14,236 nucleotides of DNA from Candidatus Pacearchaeota archaeon. Lineage in GTDB: Archaea > Nanobdellota > Nanobdellia > Pacearchaeales > GW2011-AR1. Made by a program: the position numbers and the translations under genes. This document shows positions 1-7,635 of the stretch, in pieces. Where the stretch lies: the NCBI GenBank assembly GCA_014728745.1, contig WJLC01000023.1:1-14236 (forward strand). The letters run 5' to 3'. Position 1 is the first letter of the stretch. Each line of letters starts with the position of its first letter. The notes below the pieces were generated by a model. The model had not been told where the DNA came from, did no database searches, and was given only the letters and a program-made list of their open reading frames with translations.

Positions 1-1500
1 CATGCACCCCCCAACAATGCTTGTGTCATCACAATCATAAGTTGTGTTCCAATCATTGCTTCCTAAATCAACTGCATCATAAGCTGTTCCAGAAATATCA
101 TTGTTATAAATAAGGTTATTGATGCTTGCAGAAGTCATATTTATTCCATAATTGCCTCCATAAATAATATTATTAGTAATGTTATTATTGTCTGGTCCAT
201 CAAACACTATTCCAGAATTTGCATTGTTTGTGAAATTATTAGATGAAAGCCAAAAAGAGCCTCCTGTAAAATCTGCATACAAGCCATTGTCATAATTACC
301 TTCTATCTCGTTGAATTCAAAAATAGATGGCATTACTTCTAATTCAACCCCATTTCCAGAATTATAGGTAATTGAATTGTAATAAAAATTGTTTCCTGTT
401 CCACTTGATTGCTTCAATCCAATATCATTATCAGAAGAGTAAGTGTTAGTGATATTATTGTTATTCCCATTAATATCCAAGCCTATTTCATTGTAATCAG
501 CATAAGAATCATTAATAACATTAGAATTTCCTAATATGTAAAATCCATTGCAGTCTATAAATCCACTAGTGGAATTAACATAAGAAGCATTGTTTGAATA
601 TAACTTGTTGTTGTCTGAAGTTGAACTAATATAAAATCCGTAGCAATTTGTTGGTCCTATGTCTGAATCCACATCAGACACCCAATTATCTTCTAAAATA
701 GTATAATCATCATTAATGTAAAATCCAACACCTCCTACATTCTGGGCAAAATTCTCTCTCAGAATTACATTTGCAGCATTAATGTAAAATGCATAGTAAT
801 AGCCATTTATTGAATTTGAAGTTCCATCCACGCTATTGCCAATCAAAGTATGATTAGAGCCCTGTATTCTAAAAGAACCAGGCATGTCACTATTATATTC
901 AACATACTCAATGTTATTTGATTCAAGATGATTGTATTTAGAACCAGAGCCAATCTTAATTCCCCAGCTACATCTTTCAATGGTATTAGAAGTAAAGTTG
1001 TTGTAATCTGAGTTGCTACTGCCTTCTATTGCAGTCTGAACATCCTGAAAGTAATTATTATAAAAAGTATTGTTTTCACTTGTACCACTCATGTAAATCC
1101 CAGTACCTTCATAATAAGTTGGACCCCCAACAAAATTCCCATAAATATCGTTTGTTGAAATAGAATTATTATCTCCTTGAAGTGAAATTGCAAAAGGAGA
1201 ACTCCCTCCAGTGTCAAAAGTATTATTAAAGAAGATATTATCATAAATAACACTATTACTTACATTATTGAAATCAAGAGCATAGGCAAGATTCCTAATA
1301 TTACATCGAGTAATAGTAAAATTATCACTATCTGATACCCCAATACCTGTTGCACTTTGTGAATTAAAATTAATTTGGTAATTTTGACAATCAAATTCCT
1401 TGTCTTGCAAACCAGATACTGAGATACAAGCAGATCCTCCAACATTAATATTCTGTGTTAAATTAACCTGACTACATGCTGGATTTTCTAAACTGCTTTC
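1..1500 (-). repeat. Right-handed parallel beta-helix region of the surface protein
   Basis: From about residue 1470 to the window edge the protein is made of short irregular repeats rich in Asn, Ser, Ile and Tyr, such as SNNNKLYSNN, NNNITNTY, NNNFYYNS and NNNITNNI, with a spacing of roughly 20-25 residues. This is typical of NosD/CASH-type pectin-lyase-like beta-helices. The region is introduced by a Cys cluster and a DCQNYQINF segment, which I recall as usual at the start of such helices in DPANN surface proteins. The function could be carbohydrate or surface binding; nothing specific can be read. Confidence 0.8.
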
Positions 1501-4500
1501 ACACCCTGAGCAACTACTACAAGAACAACTTGAAATAGTAGTATTATCAGAGGCATTTAATGTGGTATATCCTGTTTTATTACAAGTAACATTGTAATCA
1601 TAGGTTCCTACAGAACTAAAAGTTCTATTGTATTCATAAAATCCTCCTAAGCTAGAATTAAAATCCATAACATTATTAGAAGAATCATAAAAATCAATAA
1701 TACATGTGGCTCCTTGGATTACACCACTTGAATTAGAATAATTTGCAAAGAATTTTATATCTTCACCAGCAAGTTTTGGGTTGTCTCCATAAGGAACCCC
1801 ACTATCTCCCTCATCCCATATTGTTAAATTAGCGTCATTTCCAATGGCATATCCTGTAAAATGGCTAACTTCCACAATTGCATCACTGCCATCACAAACA
1901 ATCTCAGAGCAAATGCCTTCTTCAACACAATCAACACTATTAGATAAAATATCCTGTCTATTATTATAAACCCCTTCAGTGTAATGGATTCCAATGTTAG
2001 GTCTATTATTGCAATTTACTCCAAAAAATGTTATGTTTGCTGTGTTATTGAAACTGCTATGCAATGCAGAAGTATTGACACTGACAAAGCTACCCCCAAT
2101 ATTCACATTTGAAGTATAATTCTGACTAAGAACATTGAGACCATATCCTGCAGGAAAAGAAATCTTTCCCTGAGAATTATTAAAGGAAACATTGACTACA
2201 TTTGACAAATCAACACTGGTATCTGAAAAATTAATCTCACCTGTTTCATCACTAAATGTAAACCCTGTTGTAGTTGGCTCGTATTCAGTCCTATTCAAAA
2301 TAGTTAAAGAGGATGATGTATTGATAGTGGAATAATTCTCTCCATCATATGCTTTCAGAGAACAGGTCCAGTTGTCTCCAATTGAGGTGAAACTATTATC
2401 TAATTCTGAAACATTGATTGATTGTCCTTGGAGATTGTTAAGTGAAACAAACCCATTTAAGTATTTAATTGTATACCAATTATCCTTTGTGGTATTGCCA
2501 GCATAACCTGTTACATAAACATTTCCAGAACTATCTACAGCAACCCCTTGCCCCCTACTATCATCTCCTGCATTATATGTTCTATTCCATATATGGCTTC
2601 CAGTGGAATTGTGTTTAACAGTGAAATAATTTTCTCGACCACTCAATACTGCATAACCAGTCAAATAGATATTATCCATAGCATCTATTACTATTGAATA
2701 AGGAACTTCTGTAGTGGCCCCACTATCAGAAGAGAAATTATACTGGTGGTTTCCTTCAGAATCATATTTTATTGTATGATAGTCATAAGTGCTTCCTCCA
2801 TCAAAAGTAGCACTTCCTGTAATAAAGACACTATCGTTAGTATTTATTGCCACCTCTGCAGTATATGCTGTTGATCCATCAAAAGTAGCATTCCATTGAT
2901 AATCTCCTGTTGAATTGTACTTTCTTAGATGCCATTTGCTTCCTGCAATGTTTGAAATCCCTGAGACATATATATTTTCTTGAGAATCCAATGCAATATC
3001 ATAAGCTTCGTCCTGACCTCCTCCATTATATGTTGCATTCCATATCTCACTTCCATCTGTTCCATTATATTTTATAGTATGCCAGTCTTGTGTGCCATCT
3101 CCGGTGAGATTGTTTGCCTGTCCTGTGACATAAATATTACCTGAATCATCTGCAACAATTGCTCTTGCTTCATCATCATACCCTCCAATTGTAAATGGGG
3201 AACTAAAAATAGAATTCCATTGATAATCTCCTGTTGAATTAAACTTAACTGTAACCCAATCCCAATTATTTATAGCAGTAGTATTATAAAATTCTCCAGT
3301 AACATAAACATCTCCAGAACTATCTACAGCAATTCCATAAGCATAATCATGTTCTCCCGAATCATAAGAAGCGTTCCATTGCTCAATCCCTGAAGAATTA
3401 TATTTTATTACATAAATATTATAATTACTTCCATTATAGACTTGTCCTGTCACATAAGTATTGCTAGAATTATCAACGGCTATATCATATGCTCTATCAT
3501 TAATAGAACTATGATAAGAATCAGTCTGATTCCAAAGCTCTCCAACAAATAAATCTTCATTCTTATACCACTCCCCTCCATAAGCTAAATTATCTCCATT
3601 TTCGTCATTTGCCTGAACCTGACAATACAAATCTTCTGTGCTAAAATTTGTTCCAAAAGTAGAATTTAAATGCAAATAATCAATTGTAGGCGGAACATTT
3701 GGAATCTGAATTGTAATGTTGATTTTATCAGTAACATCATTAACAGATTCATTTGATGTCATATTGGCATATGCAAAAAACTCATAAGTATCTGGAGCAT
3801 CTCCAGTTGCATTAACCCAGAAAGTGACTAATTCTGATTGTCCAGTACTTAAACTGCTTGTAGTATAAGGGTTGCTTGATTTATTTGTGTAAAAAGGTAT
3901 AGAACCAGGAGTGGTTGGAACTATTCCTTTAGTTAATTGCTGTATTCCAGTCAAATACTCTGCTGAGTCAGCCTGAACATACCAATAATCTGCATCATAA
4001 GTTAGGGCATATGTTCCATCAGTATCATTTGTAGGGTTTAATATGCTTTCAGAAGTGCATCCTGGATAAATTTGACTTAAAGAAGTAACATCTGGACAAA
4101 CAATTACATCATCAGGCCCCCCACTTTTTCTTTCAATTATAAGTTTAATGTAATTTACATCATTTTGTGCCCCAGATTCCTGTAAATGCACAACAGATTT
4201 CAACCCTGTAGAATTTGCATTAGCACCACTTAAAGAAACATCTGAAGTCGCATTCATTTCTGCAAAGATAAATCCTCCAGTGGACAAGTAAAATCTAGAA
4301 TCTACACTATAATCAACATGGTCAATAGTAGTGCCTCCAGAATCAACATAACTCACTCCAGAAGGAGCATCATACAAATAATAATCTGTTGAGGGCACAG
4401 TACATGTCTCTGCCTCTGTAGGATAACAATTAAATCCATCATAATCACACTGATAATATGCACTTCCATGAACATAATCATCAACCCACATATAATAATC

Positions 4501-5907
4501 ACCACAATTTGCTCCACCATCAGGAAAAACTGAACCACAATTCATTTCATCTCCATAACAATCATAAGACGCCTGCCTTGTCCCATCACTTTCAGAATTT
4601 TTATTTCTATCATCTCCTTCAACCTCATAAGGGTCTAAAGTAACATTCACAGTTCCACAAGGTCCAGAAACACATGTTACATTAATTGTAAATTCATTAA
4701 AATAATTTTTATTAAACTCAGTATTTGAACTTGGATTTACTAATTCAATACTAACTGACTCGCCAGCCTGAACACCTCTCACTGTTTCGTTCTCTTCAGT
4801 CTCATTAATAATAGGTTCTAAAGGAGATTCAATAGGTGTGCTTCTTGTGCCATTGCTTGTTTCTTCAGGCTCTTCTGTAGTTTCTCCAGAAACAACATCA
4901 ATCTCCTTAGTTCCAGACAAGATTTCCTCACCATCATGCACAAATCTTACATTCAAAGTGCCTGATTCAGCGCTTATATTCAATTCATCTAAAGAAATAC
5001 TAAAATTCTTAACTTGCTCTCCAAGATAATCTGTAGTCACAATTGCCTCATTGCTTTCATCATCTACTTGTAATGTTATGTCTTGCTCAGAAGAAAGGAT
5101 TTCAACTTCCTGACCCTCTTCTAAATCATAAGTAAAACTCTCATTTGCTCTAACACTTCCAGAAACCTCTTCAACTAATTCTAATGTTGAATGTCCTGTA
5201 ATGCTTAAGAAGTCTGCAGTAGCATAAACAACATTGGCATTCATTGATATATCTCTATTTGAACCTGTTTCATTTCCACTTTCATTTCCACTCTCACCCT
5301 CATTCTCTTCAGTCTGATTTGCTTCATTATCTGTTCCCTCTGTATCATTAACAATTGGCTCAGAAGGCTCTTCAATAGGTGTTGTTCTTGTATCATTACT
5401 TTCAACAACCCCATAAATCCCTAGAACAAAAGAAACAAGAGGGAATCTCTCTCCAGAAGCAGAATATCCAGAGCCATAACCAGAAACATCTGCATCTGAA
5501 ATATAGAAATCACCTTCTGTTGTTTCTTCATTAATTAAATCTTTTAAAGAATATGAATAATCATTGCTAGGAGTAGAGATTAAAACATCTGTATTTTCAG
5601 GGATCAGCTCAGATTGCTGTAGAACAAAATCAAAATCTCCAGTTAATACATTGCCATCATTTCCAACATTGTCAAGAGAGAGTGTTGCTCTACCAGTAAA
5701 AGGTATACCAGAAAAAATAAGCATCAAAAAGATAAGTGCTGCAAACAAAAACCCCCATGAAAAATGTTTTTGTTCTACATTTTTCTTTTCTTTCTTTGCT
5801 TTTCCAAGGTATCTTTTTTTAACATTGCCATTTTCATCTCTGTAAGATTCATACAAATAAGGCCCGTAAGTCTTGCCTCTTTTCTTAACAACTCTTTTAT
5901 GGCTCAT
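1..5907 (-). CDS. Giant membrane-anchored surface protein, 3' end outside window
   Basis: The frame is open from ATG at 5905-5907 to the window edge, giving 1969 codons. I read it in triplets and found no stop, but the C-terminus is missing. Residues 1-49 are a basic tail containing GPYLYESYRDENG; residues about 50-70 form one hydrophobic helix, followed by FTGRATL. The outer part is acidic and rich in N-x-S/T sequons. In order it has: Thr/Glu/Pro-rich repeats (about 170-190 and 350-370), a Cys-containing segment (about 450-510), a WYVQADSAEYLTGIQQ-type region (about 600-735), half an Ig-like domain (about 738-791), seven SBBP-type repeats (792-1148), the other Ig half (about 1149-1203), a Cys cluster SCSCSSCSGC (about 1458) and a parallel beta-helix (about 1470 to the edge). 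This fits an S-layer-associated or adhesin-like protein displayed outside the cell. That role is inferred from architecture; no catalytic motif is visible. Confidence 0.9.
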   Translation of the reverse strand, partial: MSHKRVVKKRGKTYGPYLYESYRDENGNVKKRYLGKAKKEKKNVEQKHFSWGFLFAALIFLMLIFSGIPFTGRATLSLDNVGNDGNVLTGDFDFVLQQSELIPENTDVLISTPSNDYSYSLKDLINEETTEGDFYISDADVSGYGSGYSASGERFPLVSFVLGIYGVVESNDTRTTPIEEPSEPIVNDTEGTDNEANQTEENEGESGNESGNETGSNRDISMNANVVYATADFLSITGHSTLELVEEVSGSVRANESFTYDLEEGQEVEILSSEQDITLQVDDESNEAIVTTDYLGEQVKNFSISLDELNISAESGTLNVRFVHDGEEILSGTKEIDVVSGETTEEPEETSNGTRSTPIESPLEPIINETEENETVRGVQAGESVSIELVNPSSNTEFNKNYFNEFTINVTCVSGPCGTVNVTLDPYEVEGDDRNKNSESDGTRQASYDCYGDEMNCGSVFPDGGANCGDYYMWVDDYVHGSAYYQCDYDGFNCYPTEAETCTVPSTDYYLYDAPSGVSYVDSGGTTIDHVDYSVDSRFYLSTGGFIFAEMNATSDVSLSGANANSTGLKSVVHLQESGAQNDVNYIKLIIERKSGGPDDVIVCPDVTSLSQIYPGCTSESILNPTNDTDGTYALTYDADYWYVQADSAEYLTGIQQLTKGIVPTTPGSIPFYTNKSSNPYTTSSLSTGQSELVTFWVNATGDAPDTYEFFAYANMTSNESVNDVTDKINITIQIPNVPPTIDYLHLNSTFGTNFSTEDLYCQVQANDENGDNLAYGGEWYKNEDLFVGELWNQTDSYHSSINDRAYDIAVDNSSNTYVTGQVYNGSNYNIYVIKYNSSGIEQWNASYDSGEHDYAYGIAVDSSGDVYVTGEFYNTTAINNWDWVTVKFNSTGDYQWNSIFSSPFTIGGYDDEARAIVADDSGNIYVTGQANNLTGDGTQDWHTIKYNGTDGSEIWNATYNGGGQDEAYDIALDSQENIYVSGISNIAGSKWHLRKYNSTGDYQWNATFDGSTAYTAEVAINTNDSVFITGSATFDGGSTYDYHTIKYDSEGNHQYNFSSDSGATTEVPYSIVIDAMDNIYLTGYAVLSGRENYFTVKHNSTGSHIWNRTYNAGDDSRGQGVAVDSSGNVYVTGYAGNTTKDNWYTIKYLNGFVSLNNLQGQSINVSELDNSFTSIGDNWTCSLKAYDGENYSTINTSSSLTILNRTEYEPTTTGFTFSDETGEINFSDTSVDLSNVVNVSFNNSQGKISFPAGYGLNVLSQNYTSNVNIGGSFVSVNTSALHSSFNNTANITFFGVNCNNRPNIGIHYTEGVYNNRQDILSNSVDCVEEGICSEIVCDGSDAIVEVSHFTGYAIGNDANLTIWDEGDSGVPYGDNPKLAGEDIKFFANYSNSSGVIQGATCIIDFYDSSNNVMDFNSSLGGFYEYNRTFSSVGTYDYNVTCNKTGYTTLNASDNTTISSCSCSSCSGCESSLENPACSQVNLTQNINVGGSACISVSGLQDKEFDCQNYQINFNSQSATGIGVSDSDNFTITRCNIRNLAYALDFNNVSNSVIYDNIFFNNTFDTGGSSPFAISLQGDNNSISTNDIYGNFVGGPTYYEGTGIYMSGTSENNTFYNNYFQDVQTAIEGSSNSDYNNFTSNTIERCSWGIKIGSGSKYNHLESNNIEYVEYNSDMPGSFRIQGSNHTLIGNSVDGTSNSINGYYYAFYINAANVILRENFAQNVGGVGFYINDDYTILEDNWVSDVDSDIGPTNCYGFYISSTSDNNKLYSNNASYVNSTSGFIDCNGFYILGNSNVINDSYADYNEIGLDINGNNNNITNTYSSDNDIGLKQSSGTGNNFYYNSITYNSGNGVELEVMPSIFEFNEIEGNYDNGLYADFTGGSFWLSSNNFTNNANSGIVFDGPDNNNITNNIIYGGNYGINMTSASINNLIYNNDISGTAYDAVDLGSNDWNTTYDCDDTSIVGGCM
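2463..3534 (-). repeat. Seven SBBP-type beta-propeller repeats in the surface protein
   Basis: Seven tandem repeats of about 50 residues cover residues 792-1148. Each follows the pattern WNxxY...AYxIAVDSSGNxYVTG...YxxIKYNSTG. Six begin with WN and one with YN. The sequence matches the SBBP (beta-propeller) family, and seven copies would close one complete propeller. Nearly every repeat also carries N-x-S/T sites. Some neighbouring repeats are still similar at the DNA level, for example the segments near 2890 and 3213, which suggests recent internal duplication or gene conversion. Confidence 0.85.
4801..4857 (-). repeat. Copy 2 of the Thr/Pro/Glu repeat in the surface protein
   Basis: This second copy starts at residue 351 and keeps the core TRxTPIExPxEPIxN. 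It is followed by a NETEENETV run rich in sequons. Confidence 0.75.
5344..5400 (-). repeat. Copy 1 of a Thr/Pro/Glu repeat in the surface protein
   Basis: Nineteen residues starting at residue 170 (SNDTRTTPIEEPSEPIVND) recur 181 residues later at 4801-4857 (SNGTRSTPIESPLEPIINE), with 13 identical positions. Both sit in low-complexity acidic stretches with N-x-S/T sites and follow or precede beta-rich segments. They look like glycosylated stalk linkers duplicated together with the neighbouring domain. Confidence 0.75.
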
Positions 5908-5920
5908 AGATACTGCAAAT

Positions 5921-5996
5921 ATGTAGAATAACAGGTTTAAAAACTTTATTTCTTTTTGCAAATTTTAAAATATAGGTTAAAATGTAGAATAACTGG
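5921..5996. promoter_or_regulatory. Divergent intergenic region with a 15-bp direct repeat
   Basis: The sequence ATGTAGAATAACAGG at 5921-5935 recurs as ATGTAGAATAACTGG at 5982-5996, one mismatch in 15, with starts 61 bp apart. The first copy contains the short dyad TGT-N6-ACA. A TATA-like stretch for the minus-strand surface gene (GTTTTTAAACC in its orientation, about 5935-5945) lies between the copies, 28-38 nt upstream of its ATG. The repeats could be operator sites for one regulator, but no regulator gene is visible nearby. Confidence 0.4.
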
Positions 5997-6078
5997 AAAA
6001 ACCCCCTTTTTTTCAAAAAAACATGTTGGAAAAGAAAAAAATTTAAAAAACAAGAAATGTTGTCTCTTCACAGACAAA

Positions 6079-6399
6079 ATGGAAAAAAATGGAGAAAGCT
6101 CAAAAAATAGAGAAGATAAAAAAGATAAAATCTCTGTGGAACAAATTGAAAAATATTTTAATTTAACTTCAAAAGCCTTATCAAAAGCAAAGGAAAACAT
6201 AATCAAAGGAAAAGAGCAATATGCAAAAGAAATTATTGAAATGGTAGAAAACTACTTATCAGATGCCAAACATTTTCAAGAAAATAAAGATTTTGTTAAT
6301 ACTTTTGCTGCACTAAATTATGCACACGGCTGGTTAGATTCAGGAGTAAGATTAGATATCTTTGATGTTAAAGACAATTCATTATTTACAATTAAATGA
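6079..6399 (+). CDS. DUF357 family protein
   Basis: This is a 106-aa protein. After a charged, disordered N-terminus (about 25 residues of Lys, Glu, Asp, Asn) the remainder is helical, and the C-terminal half carries the DUF357 signature: YLSDAKHFQENKDFVNTFAALNYAHGWLDSGVRL. The family is widespread in archaea and has no established function. I prefer the ATG at 6079 to an in-frame ATG at 5956, because the extra 41 residues come from A-rich intergenic sequence next to the divergent promoter and add nothing conserved. A TATA-like ATTTAAAAAA at 6041-6050 lies 29-38 nt upstream of 6079. The gene diverges from the surface-protein gene and begins the plus-strand housekeeping run. Confidence 0.82.
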   Translation: MEKNGESSKNREDKKDKISVEQIEKYFNLTSKALSKAKENIIKGKEQYAKEIIEMVENYLSDAKHFQENKDFVNTFAALNYAHGWLDSGVRLDIFDVKDNSLFTIK

Positions 6400-6444
6400 T
6401 TAAATAAATAATAACAAAAAATCAATTAAAATAAAATACAAAAA

Positions 6445-6861
6445 ATGTCAAGATTTTATAGCTCAACAGAATTAATGAAAGATATAAGAGGATTAAGTTT
6501 AGAGCAAAGAACAGAAATCTTTGAGAAATTCTTAGAATCTGGCAGAGGAGCAAGAAGAAAAAGATTTAGAGAAATATATTCACATCTAAAAAGAGGACTA
6601 AAAAGGCATAATTCCTCTGCAATGCCTGGATGGCTTGAAATGAACCAGATAACTATCCCAGAACCAAGTTTATCATACCCTGTACTTCATCAAATAGCTT
6701 CTTATGCTGCAACAGGAGAAGTTAGAAACCCAAAACAAGACAAAAGAAAAAGAGAGAAAAGATACAATTCCAAAAATACTAATATATATGGTTCTGCAGC
6801 AGATACATTTCAAAGGAGAACTGGCTCTTCTACTCTCAGAGGTCCAGGACACCATTATTAA
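6445..6861 (+). CDS. Small basic protein of unknown function
   Basis: I do not recognise this 138-aa protein. It is strongly basic. Residues 1-35 look helical (SSTELMKDIRGLSLEQRTEIFEKF by position), followed by an Arg/Lys-rich segment around 35-55 (GRGARRKRFREIY, LKRGLKRH). A Pro-containing middle (PGWLEMNQITIPEPSLSYPVLHQIASYA) is followed by a highly charged, probably disordered tail that ends GPGHHY. There is no signal peptide or membrane segment. The charge pattern would suit nucleic-acid or ribosome binding, but this is inference. It sits 45 nt after the DUF357 gene and 62 nt before pyrH, on the same strand, and its base composition matches its neighbours. Other ORFs overlapping its 3' half appear to be shadows. 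Confidence 0.65.
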   Translation: MSRFYSSTELMKDIRGLSLEQRTEIFEKFLESGRGARRKRFREIYSHLKRGLKRHNSSAMPGWLEMNQITIPEPSLSYPVLHQIASYAATGEVRNPKQDKRKREKRYNSKNTNIYGSAADTFQRRTGSSTLRGPGHHY

Positions 6862-6893
6862 AAAATTCAAATATTCTAAAACAAAAGCCTAAA

Positions 6894-6905
6894 ACTTAAA
6901 TACTT
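6894..6905 (+). promoter_or_regulatory. TATA-like box of pyrH
   Basis: ACTTAAATACTT lies 19-30 nt upstream of the pyrH ATG, the archaeal TATA distance for a nearly leaderless transcript. No Shine-Dalgarno sequence is present between the two. Confidence 0.5.
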
Positions 6906-6923
6906 CTTAATCTAATAAATCTC

Positions 6924-7613
6924 ATGAAGAAAAAGGTGATTGTAATGAGTCTTGGAGGAAGTCAGATAATCCCAGACAATGTTAATGTAAAATATTTAAG
7001 AAAATTAAAAAAAATTCTCCTAAAACATAGCAAAAAATACAAATTTGTTATTGTATGCGGAGGCGGAAGTATTGCAAGAAAATACATCTCTGCATTGAAA
7101 AAAGAAAAAATAAATGAAAAACTTCAAAGCTTTGCAGGAATAGGGGCAACAAGACTCAATGCCAGATTTATGAATTATTTCTTTAAAATAGATCCAAAGC
7201 ATGGAATCCCGCACACCCATACCACCCTTAAAAAATATGTTAAAAAACAGAATATAACTTTTTGCGGAGCTCTTGAGTACAAACCTAATCAGACCTCAGA
7301 CTCAACTGCTGCAGACATTGCTAAAATGTTTGATGCAGAATTCATAAACATAACAAACATTCAAGGATTATACACAAAAAATCCAAAGAAATTCAAAAAT
7401 GCGGAATTCATTTCAAAAATCAGCTGGAAAGAATTTGATAAAATGGCAAATGCTATGAAGTTTAAACCAGGACAGCATTTTGTCTTAGATCAAACAGCCT
7501 CGAAGATAATTATGAAAAACAAAATAAAGACCTATATTACTGGAAAGAGTGTAAAGCAAATAGATAATCTTCTAAGCCGTAAACCATTTAATGGCACAAT
7601 TATTTTTGGTTAA
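6924..7613 (+). CDS. pyrH: UMP kinase (uridylate kinase), archaeal type
   Basis: This 229-aa cytoplasmic enzyme phosphorylates UMP to UDP using ATP, in pyrimidine nucleotide synthesis. It belongs to the amino-acid-kinase fold. Visible motifs are the N-terminal MSLGGS phosphate loop (residues about 8-13), the glycine-rich CGGGSIARKYI (about 45-55), GATRLNARFM (about 74-83), SDSTAADIAKMF (about 126-137) and the nucleotide-binding NITNIQGLYTKNPKKFKNA followed by KPGQHFVLDQTASKII. It ends with RKPFNGTIIFG, the usual end of archaeal UMP kinases, and the length is normal. The shared start and glycine-rich loop rule out acetylglutamate kinase or aspartokinase. The stop is 22 nt before rnp3, so the two are probably co-transcribed. 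Confidence 0.93.
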   Translation: MKKKVIVMSLGGSQIIPDNVNVKYLRKLKKILLKHSKKYKFVIVCGGGSIARKYISALKKEKINEKLQSFAGIGATRLNARFMNYFFKIDPKHGIPHTHTTLKKYVKKQNITFCGALEYKPNQTSDSTAADIAKMFDAEFINITNIQGLYTKNPKKFKNAEFISKISWKEFDKMANAMKFKPGQHFVLDQTASKIIMKNKIKTYITGKSVKQIDNLLSRKPFNGTIIFG

Positions 7614-7635
7614 TCCTAATTAACTAATAAAACTA

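Noticed and set aside
1..2100. Frequent short repeated AT-rich words, considered as a CRISPR array or tandem DNA repeat
   Set aside because: The repeats are irregular and in frame, and encode the Asn-rich turns of a beta-helix. There are no constant repeats with unique spacers of uniform length.
5564..5845. Plus-strand 93-aa frame
   Set aside because: It lies antisense within the giant surface-protein frame, has Ser/Phe-rich sequence without domain logic, and the minus-strand reading explains the region fully.
5956..6078. N-terminal extension of the DUF357 protein
   Set aside because: Forty-one residues of poorly structured sequence from intergenic DNA that overlap the direct-repeat region; the internal ATG at 6079 gives a normal small DUF357 protein.
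5946..6206. Minus-strand 86-aa frame overlapping the DUF357 gene start
   Set aside because: It is Phe-rich shadow sequence of a Lys-rich coding region and would overlap the divergent promoter.
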